Shown here piece by piece: positions 38,734 to 50,774 of a stretch of 64,000 nt of DNA (position 1 is the first letter of the stretch; every line of letters starts with the position of its first letter). The notes beneath the pieces are model-generated. The model was given only the letters and a program-made list of their open reading frames with translations. It was not told where the DNA came from and did no database searches. The position numbers were made by a program, and so were the translations under genes. This DNA comes from Adineta ricciae (taxonomy: Eukaryota > Rotifera > Eurotatoria > Adinetida > Adinetidae): contig CAJNOJ010000168.1 of the NCBI GenBank assembly GCA_905250025.1, positions 7,512 through 71,511 on the forward strand. Direction: 5' to 3'.

Positions 38734-39422
38734 ATGCTTCGATTACGTTTTCATGCGTCTTGGCTACCGGATGAACATAATCGATTTTGGACAGTTATTG
38801 ATAGCAATACAAGTAATCAAACTATAAGAGATTTAATTGAATACTTCATCGAACAAGAGACTTCGTTCGCGAACTATTATCAATTTCAAATACCAAAACG
38901 AGCGAAAAAACTGAAATATCTCAAAGCGTTCTTAAACGATTATGTCTTGCCACCTCATGCTCAAATCAGTCATCTTTTACGTGATAATGATGAAATTGAG
39001 TAAGAATTTGTCCGGATCATCAGTGCAGAAATCGTCGTGTTGTTTAGTTTTCGCTTAGCAATTGACGCAGAAAATGATTGGATTCTTGTCAAACCTGCTC
39101 CAACATCGAAAAGAAAACGATCCAATGAACGACCTATGGTTTCTCTTACGCTACCACCTCCTCCCGCTCCTGCTGCTACGAATGATTTAGATACAGCTCT
39201 TCGAACCATTGCTCAATCAACAACCAAATCCCCAGCGAAAGACACATTCTCATTTCAATTCGGCAATAAACGTGGTCGTCCTATTCCTCCACGACCTGCA
39301 GTCATTTCAGTTACTAAAGTACTACTCACATTTGCTGTGATATTTTCAAATACCTGTCCGTTTTCTGTTTATTCTAGGTGAATTCACTAGTTCCACGGCA
39401 AGTTCTGACTAATAAAAGATAA
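38734..39422 (+). CDS. Short coilin-like protein (coilin N-terminal domain)
   Basis: Exons 38734-38999, 39048-39318, 39378-39422; 582 nt, 193 aa. The first 100 residues resemble the ubiquitin-like N-terminal domain of coilin, the Cajal-body scaffold: MLRLRFHASWLPDEHNRFW, then TIRDLIEYFIEQE, LPPHAQISHLLRDNDEI and WILVKPA. A short basic stretch (KRKRSNERP) could be a nuclear localisation signal, followed by Pro-rich sequence. It ends soon after (VPRQVLTNKR), without the RG box and Tudor-like C-terminal domain of animal coilin. The frame stays open 25 codons upstream, but the motif alignment starts at the ATG used here. Confidence 0.6.
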
Positions 39423-39819
39423 TTTTCATATCGTCTTGATTCATCGCTGGTTTTTTTCTCGAAAAAAAAGGAAAAAACAAACGCTTTTTTGTTCGAACAA
39501 ATAAAACGAACATCGACAATAGTAAAATTCGACGAAGAGAGAAAAAAGAACAACACTAAGAAGAAGAAAACATTGTGTGATGCATGTGTAATTGAAAAGA
39601 AAAACACACAGAGAGAGAGAAAAAAAAAACAGAAAACATGAGCAAACAACAAATATGAATAAAACTAATAAGGTTCGTTAGACGAAATGAAAACGGACAG
39701 GTAAAAGAGATATGACTATCGTCTATTTACATCAAAACAAACTTCGTAGCCGCGTTCTTATGGTCATATTTAAACATTCGCACTAAAAATAAAGACTTTG
39801 CAGATATGAGATTTGTTAA
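39423..39819. other. Convergent 3' region
   Basis: About 400 nt between the coilin-like stop and the stop of the minus-strand PEHE-like gene. It is A-rich, with AG repeats near 39609-39628, and has no coding signal. Confidence 0.3.
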
Positions 39820-41579
39820 CTAAATCAACACATACGAAAGTCGTGTTTGTCGACGAGTTGATGATGAATAAATATTCATTGGATGTTTTCGAGTGTTGGG
39901 ATACGAACGGTACGATGTTGAAGGTTTCATCGATACCATTCTAGAAAATAAACTCATTTAACTGATTTCTGCTTCGCGAACGAACTTACGACGGTGTGAC
40001 TCTTGAAACAAGAGTTGAATGTGAAGAGTGATTGCTTCCTGTAGATGTCCCCAGGCTGCAATTCTCTTTTTCTAGTGGTCGCTTCTTTGTTTGCGATGAC
40101 TCAGACATACTAAAATTTGAAGTCGAACATTCTTTTCTTCGACGTAGAAGTATATGCGTACTTGGTATGTGTTAATTTTGGACGAAGGAATTGTTTTCGA
40201 ATACCAATCGGTGAAGATATTTCATTTGTTGTCCTGGAATAGCAGACATAGTCGAGAAGAAAGATCTTTCTTTCAATTTCTTACATTCGACTGGCATGAT
40301 GGTTGTGATTGTTATTAGTTTGTAATAAAACATTTTGAATACATGTTAAATGTTGAGAGTTATTCATTCGTAATGGATCGTCGACAAATCTCACGACTGG
40401 TACACGTGGTATTGCAGTTGGTTGAGGTATTGAGTGGATTCTATTTGCAGAAATAGAGATAGAAAGATCAGCGCATCTCGTTTGTTATCCTCAAAATTAT
40501 TTACGGTGAGATTACTGAACGGGTTTCGTTTGCTTGTGTGGTATTCGAAACAAGCGGAGTAACTGGAAGATTTCGTGCAGTCAGACGTTGTTTCTGTCTT
40601 TCATGTACAGATAGTCGTGGTTTGGATCTAGCGAATGAGAATATAGAAAATATTGCATAGTCATGTCAATGTGTCGGCTTACAAAGACGATTTTGAAGTT
40701 TGAATGACTTTCTTCAGATTGTTAATCATTACATCTAATTGATGTATAGTATCAAAATGTTTCTGCCGAGGCAGTTCGTCTTCCAATGTTGACCAAGTCA
40801 TTGGTTCACTGGAATTGATTTGACATCCATGTCGAAAGATTATTGTATGATCAGTAACTGAAAGACAAAGTGGAGAATTCGACTCGAAAACTCATATGAA
40901 TTTCACTTACGATAAGCACAAACTTGGTCTTGAACTGTGTATCGACGTTCACGTTCTAGTTCACGTAATAGACGGGTACGTGTTGCTTCGTTCAAGTGAG
41001 CTGTATGAGTACGACGACATTGCAAACGACGAAGTGTTCGTTGACCACGAACGTATCGTTCGTAAAGTCTACAGAGAAACATTTGAAATTGGGTGACAAA
41101 GTCAAATTTACTTTCTATCTTTTTGTTCTTCCAACATGTGTCGATGATGGCGAGCTAGAAGTTCATCGTAATCATCGTCTTCGTCATTTATGGAGAGATT
41201 ATCTTCGGCAGTGTCATTCTCGACTTTACGCCATTTTGGTGCTAGACGGAGAAAAAAACGAAATTTTTGACTTTGTGTATGTGTATAAATAAATAGTTAA
41301 CTTTCGTACAAGTTTCACGAATGATTGGTCGAGGTTTTGCTTGATTAAGAATCGACGTTAAACGAAGACTTTGACGTCGATTTGCTTGATTATTCTTTGC
41401 TGTAGCTCGGCGATGTTTTAATCTTTTGGCACTAGAATAGAAAAATTGGGATATACACAGATAAAGAGAACAGGTGAATATACAAACATTCGAGAGGACG
41501 ATATTGAAGGTAAATCTTTATTTGATGAGGAAACAAAGACTTTTGATGCTTGAGTACGAAGATTGTACCGCGGTTTCAT
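39820..41579 (-). CDS. Basic nuclear protein, possible PEHE domain (MSL1/KANSL1-like)
   Basis: Exons on the minus strand: 41579-41488, 41431-41310, 41241-41112, 41068-40911, 40857-40683, 40627-40505, 40440-40285, 40233-40162, 40109-39990, 39940-39820; 1269 nt, 422 aa. The model closes in frame over ten exons. The stretch SPKWRKVEN, an acidic DEDDDYDELLARHHRHMLEE, then RKLYERYVRGQRTLRRLQ follows the pattern of PEHE domains (WR-V, acidic D-E-Y, RH, EE, R-x-R-LQRLQ), which bind MOF-type acetyltransferases in MSL and NSL complexes. The rest is Arg/Ser/Thr-rich and contains a KEN-box-like PLEKEN. The PEHE call is tentative; a generic nuclear Arg-rich protein is the alternative. Confidence 0.5.
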
Positions 41580-42341
41580 TCGATGGACTATCAGTTTAGT
41601 TCAGATAGGATATCTATAATCGAACAAGGAAGCTTTTTTGTATAGAACAACTGTGGATCAGTTCAACAGTAGAAAGAAAGAGAAGAAAATAATAAACTAT
41701 AGCAGCCATTTATGTTGACAGATACGTTAGCCGACCAATGACAGTTGAAGCAAAAACATTCAGAAATATTTGCGCAGAAATATACATTCTATTTAATATT
41801 AGAAAGAAAATTTTGAAAACGCTGAAAATATACAAAACTTTGATGTATGTTACTGACATCTATCGACAGTCATAAAACACAATCCGCAATTTGATCCCTC
41901 AAGTACGAAAATGCAAAGAACTGTTTTGTGATTGTTAGAACTATACAAGAATGCGGGTGTAAGCACTTTGTAGGCTGAGGTATATTGACAGATGACCTTT
42001 GAAGGAAGATCAGAGGGTAATAGTCAATATATGATCTCTTTACTTTTTTGCGAATATATATTTATTCGCCTGTACCTGTGAGATGGCTTTCACTTACGAA
42101 CAAATGCAATTTAGCACGTCCAACTACGCAACTCTTTGACATATCGCGGACTTCTACCGACTTACTTTGATCGTCAGAGACATCTACATCAGATGTATTC
42201 TAAGCCAATCAGCGCGGATTTATGCGTTAGTCAACGATCAATCATATTTCATCATATTTATTTTCTCCTTCGCTCGTTCCAATGACGTTTGAAACAACTC
42301 TATCGTCTTCGTATTTTCTCTATTTCAGTTATTAGTTTGTA
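41580..42341. promoter_or_regulatory. Divergent promoter region between PEHE-like gene and PKI
   Basis: About 760 nt between two genes pointing away from each other. No exon is visible. A CTATTTCAG acceptor-like motif lies 13 nt before the PKI ATG. Confidence 0.35.
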
Positions 42342-42604
42342 ATGAGTACGTCAGCGTCAAATACGACCAATCCATCAAATTCAACGTCTGAAGTAGATGA
42401 TATCAATCTATTTCAAGCAGCCAGACGGAATGGTCGACGTAATGCACTAGCTGATCTTGGCGAACAACTTTCCCAAGGTTAACTTTGTTTTCCTCTATCG
42501 TTCATTCTTAAGCACTCGATTTTTTTCTAGTTAATACGACAGCGTCGTCGCCTGAAGTTGACAACCTGTCGCCGCACTTTCAATCAATGTCACTTAAGCA
42601 TTAA
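42342..42604 (+). CDS. PKI: cAMP-dependent protein kinase inhibitor (PKI)
   Basis: Exons 42342-42477 and 42531-42604; 210 nt, 69 aa, the usual size of this family. The core LFQAARRNGRRNALADL matches the PKI high-affinity site: a hydrophobic anchor (Phe), then the pseudosubstrate R-R-N-A-L in which Ala replaces the phospho-acceptor Ser. This peptide occupies the catalytic cleft of PKA C-subunit. A Leu-containing tail could serve as the nuclear export signal known in vertebrate PKI, but here it is not obvious. The gene is very short, so the pseudosubstrate motif, intron phase and length carry the call. Confidence 0.8.
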
Positions 42605-42882
42605 ACGAACGTTCTATACGCCGGACAAACATGTCTAATACATCTCTTGTCTCTGCTGTGATAGAAGTATAATCAACAACCGTCTCCGTAATTTGTTTTT
42701 TTTTCTTCGTATACCGATACACGAGAGAATGACGAAAATTTCAACAAAAGTGTATTTATATTTGTTTTAATAAAAAAATCTCATATGATAACAGCAATTG
42801 AAGCTGCTAGTCATGTCGAATATGTATGTATACAGGATTTTTTAGATGTTCGACTGATTGAATTTCAAGTAATTCGGTACTC

Positions 42883-43804
<922 letters not shown>

Positions 43805-44144
43805 TGGAACTCCTTCATCCTGATGTACATTCGATTTCTTTACTCATGTAAACAGGTACGGACGTACTTTTCCATTAGAGAAACGACGTCTATTTGCTAT
43901 CTTTGTAGGAAATGAAAACAAACAACAATCGAACAGTGCAATCATTTCTTCTTCTTCTCCTTCTTTTTTCTTCTTTGAATGAATATTTACATCAGTTATT
44001 TTTCTGTCTATTGTGTAAAAAACAAGGAAAAGCATAACCATACCCACCTGATAGGAAAATGAATGGCATGAAGAATTCTTGATCTATCATTCGCAAGATT
44101 TGCAATAAATTCGTGTTTGGAAAGTCTCATTTCGTACTTTTCAG
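43805..44144. other. Intergenic gap between UBE2W and the hydrolase-like gene
   Basis: About 340 nt between two plus-strand genes. It contains a CTTCTTCTTCTTCTCC-rich tract near 43950 and ends with TTTCAG directly before the next ATG. Confidence 0.35.
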
Positions 44145-45230
44145 ATGACATCAGAACTGATACTTGAGCAAAGCATAAAATCATTTGATGGTTATCAATG
44201 TGTCTTTAGTCATGATAGGTATCGATGAAGAAGAAAGCGTTTTGCTGACTATGCTATGAAATTCCGTGTTTAGTTTTACGGTTGATTGTCAAATGAAATT
44301 CGGTATTTATCTTCCAAATAGAGCAGATCATGAAAGTCTACCATTGCTTATATTTCTTTCTAGTTTGTAGCTTGTTTGCGAAGAATTTCTGTAATGATTG
44401 TTCGTGCTTTTATTAGATTCCGAATGTAATGAGCAAAGTTTTATTTTGAAATCAGGCGTTCAATGTTTAGCATCGAAATATGGTTTCATTGTTGCGAATC
44501 CAGATACGACTCCTCGTATGTATTCAATGGAAACGCAGGATTGATTTGAATTTATATTGAGATAGGCGGTTGCAATTCGGAAAACGAAGGGGAAGGATTT
44601 TGTATTGATGCTACGGAAAGTCCATGGGATAAAAACTATCAGATGTTTTCGTATATCAATGATGAGTTTTATGACTTAGTTTTAAGTCATTTCAATGTTG
44701 ATATCGATCGAATTGGAATATTAGGGTGAAACGAAAAGATCACAGGAAAAACTCGATGTATCTATGATTCTAGGCATGGAGTCGGTGGTCACGGTGCATT
44801 GATAAGTTATTTTAAACGTCCTGGTCAGTATAAATCAATATCAGCTTTAGCACCTCTATGTAACCCAACAAAATGTCAAAACGGTAGACAGACATTCGTG
44901 AAATTCCTAGGAGAAAGTATGTTAAACATATCAACATCCATAAATTAGCTTTCTTTTGTCGATTTTTCTCAAAAAGATGAAACTCTTTGGAAAGACTACG
45001 ATGTTTGTGAACTTGTCCAAACATATCAAGGTCCAATGCCACATTCGCCTCTCTTAATCGATCAAATTTCGGATAACTACTCGTCGACAAACGAATTTAT
45101 TCATGGATGTACTATCGCAACATTTCCAGTACGATTACGTGAACAAACGGACTACGATGACAATTATTACTTCATCATGACTTTCCTCGACGATCATTTT
45201 AAATATCATCAAAACGAATTTGAACATTAA
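44145..45230 (+). CDS. S-formylglutathione hydrolase (esterase D) homologue, predicted inactive
   Basis: Exons: 44145-44218, 44274-44362, 44417-44515, 44566-44725, 44774-44916, 44977-45230; 819 nt, 272 aa, versus 282 in human ESD. Family landmarks: CQMKFGIYLPN, PDTTPRGCN, GFCIDATESPWDKNY, SYINDEFYDLV, KSISALAPLCNP and NYYFIMTFLDDH. In active enzymes the nucleophile lies in GHSMGGHGAL; here the same place reads GHGVGGHGAL, so Ser is Gly. The catalytic His of GYDHSYYF is replaced (DYDDNYYF). The acid region IDQGKDDQF reads IDQISDNYS. All exons are open and in phase, so the gene is intact but should not hydrolyse S-formylglutathione by the known mechanism. The start directly follows TTTCAG. Confidence 0.88.
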
Positions 45231-45271
45231 AATATCATTTCGTTCACCTAAACACTTCAGCATGTTCCTTG

Positions 45272-46132
45272 TCACAATTCATACGTGGTCAATCGTCCCA
45301 TAGTAACTATAAAAATAAGCACATATATGTATTCAGATAACTCGTATTTCAACGTTCTGCTGTAATTGTATGTGAGATTCATTCCGAATAGAGTATAATG
45401 GTAAACGATTGCTTTGATTTGCGCAACTACCAACTCATCATTACAAGCAGTTGTATTACAAACGATACTTTCATATGTTTTCTTTATCGATTTCGTGTCT
45501 TTGGACATGATCACAAAGCCGTACTCTAATCTTGGAAATAAATCAGATGAACATCGTTGATTGAGAATATCAGTTGAATTGAAAATACAAGTGGAACGCT
45601 GAGATACGGAGCATTCTTCGATAATTTTGGTATATGAGTTATAACAAACTAAAATAGATGGTGCCCTCGAATCGAAAATTAAGGATTTTAATTGTTCCAC
45701 CGGGCTGACTTGATTGTCATAAAAAGCAATGAACTCTTCTGCATACTTTGCAGCGCAATTATTCACCGTTTGACAAGCAATATGTATTCCGATAACAAGT
45801 TCATCGGTATGCAACGTTTCCATAACAAATAAAAAGTAGATGACAGATTGATAGTTGTTTTTCTCTAAAGTCTCGTTGATTTCTCTTTGAATAACATGAT
45901 TCGTTGAACCTAACATGTACGACATCGTCCGAGAATTCGTGTCTCTGCCGTAGAAAATTGTCAATTGTGCAACACATCTTCTCGCATGATTATTAATCAT
46001 GCAATAGGGCAAGTTTTTCAAGTTAAGATAGCGTCTCGCATAGGTTATTTCATAGGGGAGACACTGATCAAAACAAATAAGTTGTTGCGATAATTGAAAA
46101 ACAAAAATCAAGAGAAAAAGGCTAGCTTTCAT
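45272..46132 (-). CDS. Secreted Cys-containing orphan protein
   Basis: Single-exon gene of 286 aa. The N-terminus is a clear signal peptide (MKASLFLLIFVFQLSQQLIC). The mature part has many scattered Cys residues and several N-glycosylation sites (NETLE, NSTDI, NTTAC, NLTYN, NYSRT), and the C-terminus has a hydrophobic stretch (YIYVLIFIVTMG) that could anchor it or act as a GPI signal. I recognise no domain. Its stop is only 41 nt from the stop of the convergent hydrolase-like gene, so the 3' UTRs must overlap or be very short. Confidence 0.7.
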   Translation of the reverse strand: MKASLFLLIFVFQLSQQLICFDQCLPYEITYARRYLNLKNLPYCMINNHARRCVAQLTIFYGRDTNSRTMSYMLGSTNHVIQREINETLEKNNYQSVIYFLFVMETLHTDELVIGIHIACQTVNNCAAKYAEEFIAFYDNQVSPVEQLKSLIFDSRAPSILVCYNSYTKIIEECSVSQRSTCIFNSTDILNQRCSSDLFPRLEYGFVIMSKDTKSIKKTYESIVCNTTACNDELVVAQIKAIVYHYTLFGMNLTYNYSRTLKYELSEYIYVLIFIVTMGRLTTYEL

Positions 46133-47795
46133 TCATTTGAGTTTACCGCTGAATTTGTATTCATTAAATTATAATTCTTTCATCCAGACTATTTTAGTAT
46201 CTATTAAAAGGCACTCGAGGTTATTTTCTTTCTCCTCGGATTGACATTATAAATGAATGCAATTACAGGGATTTTTCAAAGCTTCTGATGTATTATATTC
46301 GTTCGGCTCCGTTTTACAAGAGCAAACATGGAAATCTTCAATAGAGCGCATTAATATTTCTTTTTTTTTAGTCGACGTTCGAGAGAGAAAAAAAAACGTC
46401 GAAGCGGAATAGAAAAAACAGACGATACAAATGTAATTCTTTGCATATTCCATTTCTATCTCTTATCAGATTGATACAAAGCAAAGAAGCATAGACACCA
46501 ATGGGGACAACATCTGATCACTCTGAGGAAGTACGTAAAGCTAGGATGAATTCATCTTTAATAAGCGAATAAATTTACAGTATTGTTATCTGATTGTAAA
46601 GCGGATATTTAATCTCCTGGGCGTGAAAAGTATCCGCAGGAAATGTTTCCGTTTCTTAGAAAAAAGAACGCGCATCGCATATTAATATTTAATTGGCTAT
46701 TATTGCGGATTTCAGGGGTAATTACATTAAAGCTCAGCAAGTTTCCTTGAGAAGAGGAAAGCAACATAATACACGGCTATCCAGTATTTTCGTGTGAACA
46801 ACATACGGAAACAGAGCGAAGCTTATTAGTGATTACGAATGCGTCGAAGTTAGTTGCGATGGTATGCGGATGATGAGGAAGAACTGAATATTCTAGGCGA
46901 ATCAATGAGCAGAAGAAATAGAAACGCGAGTACAAGAGTAGTGAGATATATTTGGTCAATTTACTTGTATGTCTGACGAAAGAAATAGAAGTATGTCTTT
47001 TTCGTTAGTATAATGAGAAAATGTTGGCAAAGAACATGACAGCAAGCAGATAAACGGTTGTTTTGTCTGCCCTGCTAAAGAGTATGCCAGTTGACAGCTT
47101 GTCCCACAACTAAAATTTGATGGTACTCAGAGCTATAGAATATTAGTAGAAGAGACATTTTATTTGTGAAGAGGAAAGTACTTTTCCTCTAGGCTGTCAT
47201 CAATAATTCACGGAGTTTCGGTATAGAATGGTTTTTTTTGTCCCAATAGATTTTTTATCAAACATTCGGAAGCCGTAAGCTTGCAATTGAAGCTACGCAG
47301 GATGTCGAAGTATTTTTATAAGAAGAAAAGTAGAGAAGATCGTCTGTGCTAGAAACAAAGGAAAAGAAGAGAGAATAAATTCAGTATTGAAGTGCATTTC
47401 ATTTAACATTGCGAGAATCTTCTCAGCTAATACAGGTAAAAGTTGAGCTTTCACATGTCGAATGTACTTGTAAGAAACAAAGTACGTCAATAAGAGTCTA
47501 TATGGACCTGTTGTTTTCATTCGGAACAGTCTTATATGTCACTCATCGCTCAGTACGCTGTGGATTTTAGATAATGCTACGCCCACTCTCGTTTTAGATA
47601 TGAATGTCTCTCATCATCACATAATTAGAAACTGGATTATTCATAAACTATCGTCTTTAATCGAAATACTCTTCTCGACAATATGCCGAGTAGTAAGGTA
47701 CGCGACAAAGAAATCATTGGCTAGTATAGACATTTAGTTCGAGTTTTAACTTGCTGCTTTCTTTTTATCGAAGTTGATGTTTTCTTTCCGTTTAG
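46133..47795. other. Gene-free stretch upstream of an orphan GPCR
   Basis: About 1.7 kb with only short frames on either strand. A mini-frame at 46500 (MGTTSDHSEE followed by GTACGT) has no continuation that I could find. It should contain the divergent promoters of the secreted orphan and the GPCR. Confidence 0.3.
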
Positions 47796-49355
47796 ATGAA
47801 CATTCTTGCTTATAACAATCTGAGCTTATGCAAAGCTGATTATTTTGAAACGTGTTGGTGTAAACTGAACCGAAGTGAAGTAACGACATGCTCGTATCTC
47901 TTACGTCACGTTGCTTCATCATCGAATTTGACACATTTTTGTGTTTATCATAACATCCGCAAAATCATCGAATGTTTCAATTCCACATCAATCTTTTCGA
48001 AATCTTCATATTCTGCTTCGAACATGTACATTTATTTCACTATTCTCCTATTTATCGTCGGAATCATCGGCAATGGCCTGTCGATCATTGTCCTGTTCGC
48101 TAAAACGCTTCGATGTTTAAGTATTTATAGAAATTTGATTATCCTCTGTGCACTAAACATCTTCTATTTACTGGCGATATCCAGCCGACATATCAATATC
48201 TATAATCAAGATTTACGTAATATCTCTCCGAATGTTTGCCGTTGGCATACATTTATCGTTGCTTTCACCGGCCATTTGTGTTCGTGGCAACTAGTGTCAA
48301 CTAGTATTCAACGTGTACATGCCTCACTTAGTTTGCAGTTGCACCGAACAGCATCGTGGGTAAGTGCGGAGAAAAACATATTTCCATCGAGAAATAGAAT
48401 AATTTGCCAAACGATTAACTAAATTATTGATGAATTAATTTTTTTTTAGATACAAATATTCGCCATACTGTTCCTTTGCATCGTGTTGCCGTTGCTCGTT
48501 TTCGATGGTCAACTCGTATTCAAGTATGGATTCTTATCCAAGCGTCACATGTGTGACGAGAGCTCAATATTCAAAATCAAGCAATTTCAACGAGCATTAG
48601 ATACTCCGATCACAACCCAGTCCGAACTATTGAGGAATGTCACAACTCGTTATTACTCAACTGTGTTCCGCACACCGAATTCGAAACCATACTTCTGTGG
48701 TGTTTGTACTCTTTGGAATATTTTAGACACGTTTATCTATGCGATTATTCCGTTTCTACTGATTTTGATAAGTAGTATCATCATTATCATCAAAATATGG
48801 CAACGACGTCGTTTGACGATTACGATTGGTGGAGTGCATCAAATCAATCCAAGGTTCATATCGATTCAAGATAAACTATCCATACTTTTGATTCTCATTA
48901 ATTGTCTATTTTTGATTATGACTGGCCCATTCAATACCCATTTGATTATTCAGTCAACTTTGAAATACTTTTTCTCCAAGCCGTGCTCAATGAAGATGAA
49001 TACACAATTAAATGAATATTTACGTATACTTCAGAATCTCTACCATGCGTTGTCATTTATGTTTTATTGTTTAATCGGCAATAAGTTTCGACAAGCGGCA
49101 TACACGATGTGTCAACGATGTTACTGGAAATTTATACAATTCCTATGTAGATATAAACAAACTCAAGCATCGTTCTTGTCATGCTATATTACGCGTGGCC
49201 AGTTAAAAAGTCGAGCGGCATCGGAGTCACTGTCAAATACTGCCAATCATAAACGTCTATCGGATTTCTTGCCAATGACTTTGATGGGCAAGCAGAGCTC
49301 ATTTCTAGGCATTTCAAATGAACGAGCAAATGAGGAGTCTGATGCATTTTTATAG
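47796..49355 (+). CDS. Rhodopsin-like orphan GPCR
   Basis: Exons 47796-48359 and 48450-49355; 1470 nt, 489 aa. An N-terminal extracellular domain of about 75 residues with several Cys precedes TM1 (YFTILLFIVGIIGNGLSIIV, with the GN of TM1). TM2 to TM7 follow; TM3 ends in STSIQRVHASL, where the usual D/E-R-Y is QRV. ECL2 is long. TM7 has LSFMFYCLIGNKFR in place of the NPxxY consensus, followed by a helix-8-like basic stretch and a Ser-rich tail. The family resembles the large orphan class A sets of rotifers. The start directly follows CCGTTTAG. Confidence 0.85.
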
Positions 49356-49700
49356 AAATGAAAAGGCGATGCAACGAATATCTATAATTTATTTTCATAT
49401 GCATTCCGTCTCTTCATTGTTGTTGTTGTCTTTATTTTACAAACGAAATAAATGAAAATAAACATTTGCACTAATAAATAAGAAAAGAACATTCAAGGAT
49501 GGTGAGTAGAAACGTCGGCTCTTACTGCTTAAAGAGAGAAAGAAAAAGACTCCATTGCCATGTGCTTATTCTATATACGTCTATTTAACCAGTCAGAAAA
49601 AATACAGGAAAAATCAACACCATCCATTTTTTTTATTCGCTGCGTTGTTTTGCAATCAATTGACAACATCACTCGCATCTTCTTTTCTTTTCAACTAATC

Positions 49701-50774
49701 ATGGAGCAGCTGAACATGAACACAATCGAATTACCAGCTACGAATCCAAATGACGAATCAGTCGATTTCCTAGGTGAACCGGCTGTGAAACTGTCTCCAT
49801 CTGCATCCTCAACTCCAAGTCTATTACAACGTTTTTCCGGAATCTTTTATAATTTAATTTCAGCATTTCTATTGACATTTTCCATTTTTATTGTCAAACA
49901 CCTAGGTGTCGATCTACTTGACGCCTTGATCCCACGATTTCTTCTTCAAACGATTCTTCTCGCTTTCTATATGAAATTTATTAAACATTATACATTCTAC
50001 AAGCAAACAAGCAAAGGAGAAATATTGTCTCTATTCGCAAATGTGTTCTTTGCTACCAGTGGCTTTTTTGCTTTTTTCTTTGCCTATCGTTATTTATCAC
50101 TACCAGATGCCATCACTATACGTTACACGCAAATCATCTGGACAGCAATCCTATCGGCGATTGTCTATCGTGAGAGACCGTCAATACCGATAGTTATAGC
50201 CACACTGTTAACGACAATCGGAGTGACATGTGTTGCTCAACCGAGCTTTTTATTCAGCAAAATCTCGTCATCGAATGATCCACATCGTTCATTAGGCTTA
50301 GTGATTGTATTTTATTCTTCAATAGCCATGTCAATTATGGTCCTAACGAATAAACATTTACTTCTGAAATATAAGACAAAACACAGCTTAATTGTGTTAC
50401 AATATGCATTCGTTTCATTATGTGCAATGGTTATTTACTGTTTTTACAAATATTATTTTCGTTCTGATCGCATTCAAGCATTACAAGAGAATTTTCTTAC
50501 TTGGAAGTATTTCTGTGCATCATTAGTTTGTCTTTTACAGATTCTCTCCTCGATATGGATACAAAAAGCGATCAAACGCGAATCACCCTCGGTATTTACC
50601 ATTATTCAATCCAGTGATATTTTATTTTCTATTCTATTACAAAATCTCCTTTCGTCTAGCAAATCCAATCTCCTTTCAATATTTGGCTCGATGCTTGTTC
50701 TAGCAAGTATACTAATCATCAGCATTCACAAGTTTCTCAATGAACGAAAGACGAAGACAAACATTGTGGAATGA
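49701..50774 (+). CDS. SLC35G/EamA-like drug/metabolite transporter
   Basis: Single-exon gene, 357 aa from the ATG at 49701. It has an N-terminal polar region and about ten hydrophobic helices arranged as two EamA halves: TFSIFIVKHLGVDLLDALIP, then ATSGFFAFFFAYRYLSLPDA, YTQIIWTAILSAIVYRE, and later IIQSSDILFSILLQNLL and GSMLVLASILIIS. The YTQIIWTAILSAIVYREKP-type end of the first half is typical of SLC35G/TMEM20 proteins. Substrate unknown. The frame is open upstream to an ATG at 49560, which would add 47 residues of unlikely composition; length comparison with about 365-aa relatives favours 49701. Confidence 0.82.
   Translation: MEQLNMNTIELPATNPNDESVDFLGEPAVKLSPSASSTPSLLQRFSGIFYNLISAFLLTFSIFIVKHLGVDLLDALIPRFLLQTILLAFYMKFIKHYTFYKQTSKGEILSLFANVFFATSGFFAFFFAYRYLSLPDAITIRYTQIIWTAILSAIVYRERPSIPIVIATLLTTIGVTCVAQPSFLFSKISSSNDPHRSLGLVIVFYSSIAMSIMVLTNKHLLLKYKTKHSLIVLQYAFVSLCAMVIYCFYKYYFRSDRIQALQENFLTWKYFCASLVCLLQILSSIWIQKAIKRESPSVFTIIQSSDILFSILLQNLLSSSKSNLLSIFGSMLVLASILIISIHKFLNERKTKTNIVE

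Noticed and set aside
39374-39652. Phe/Ser-rich 92-aa minus-strand frame
   Set aside because: Typical translation of an A-rich 3' UTR, no domain, in the convergent region.
46499-46530. Short ATG frame followed by a GTACGT donor
   Set aside because: No second exon with matching phase and content could be found downstream.
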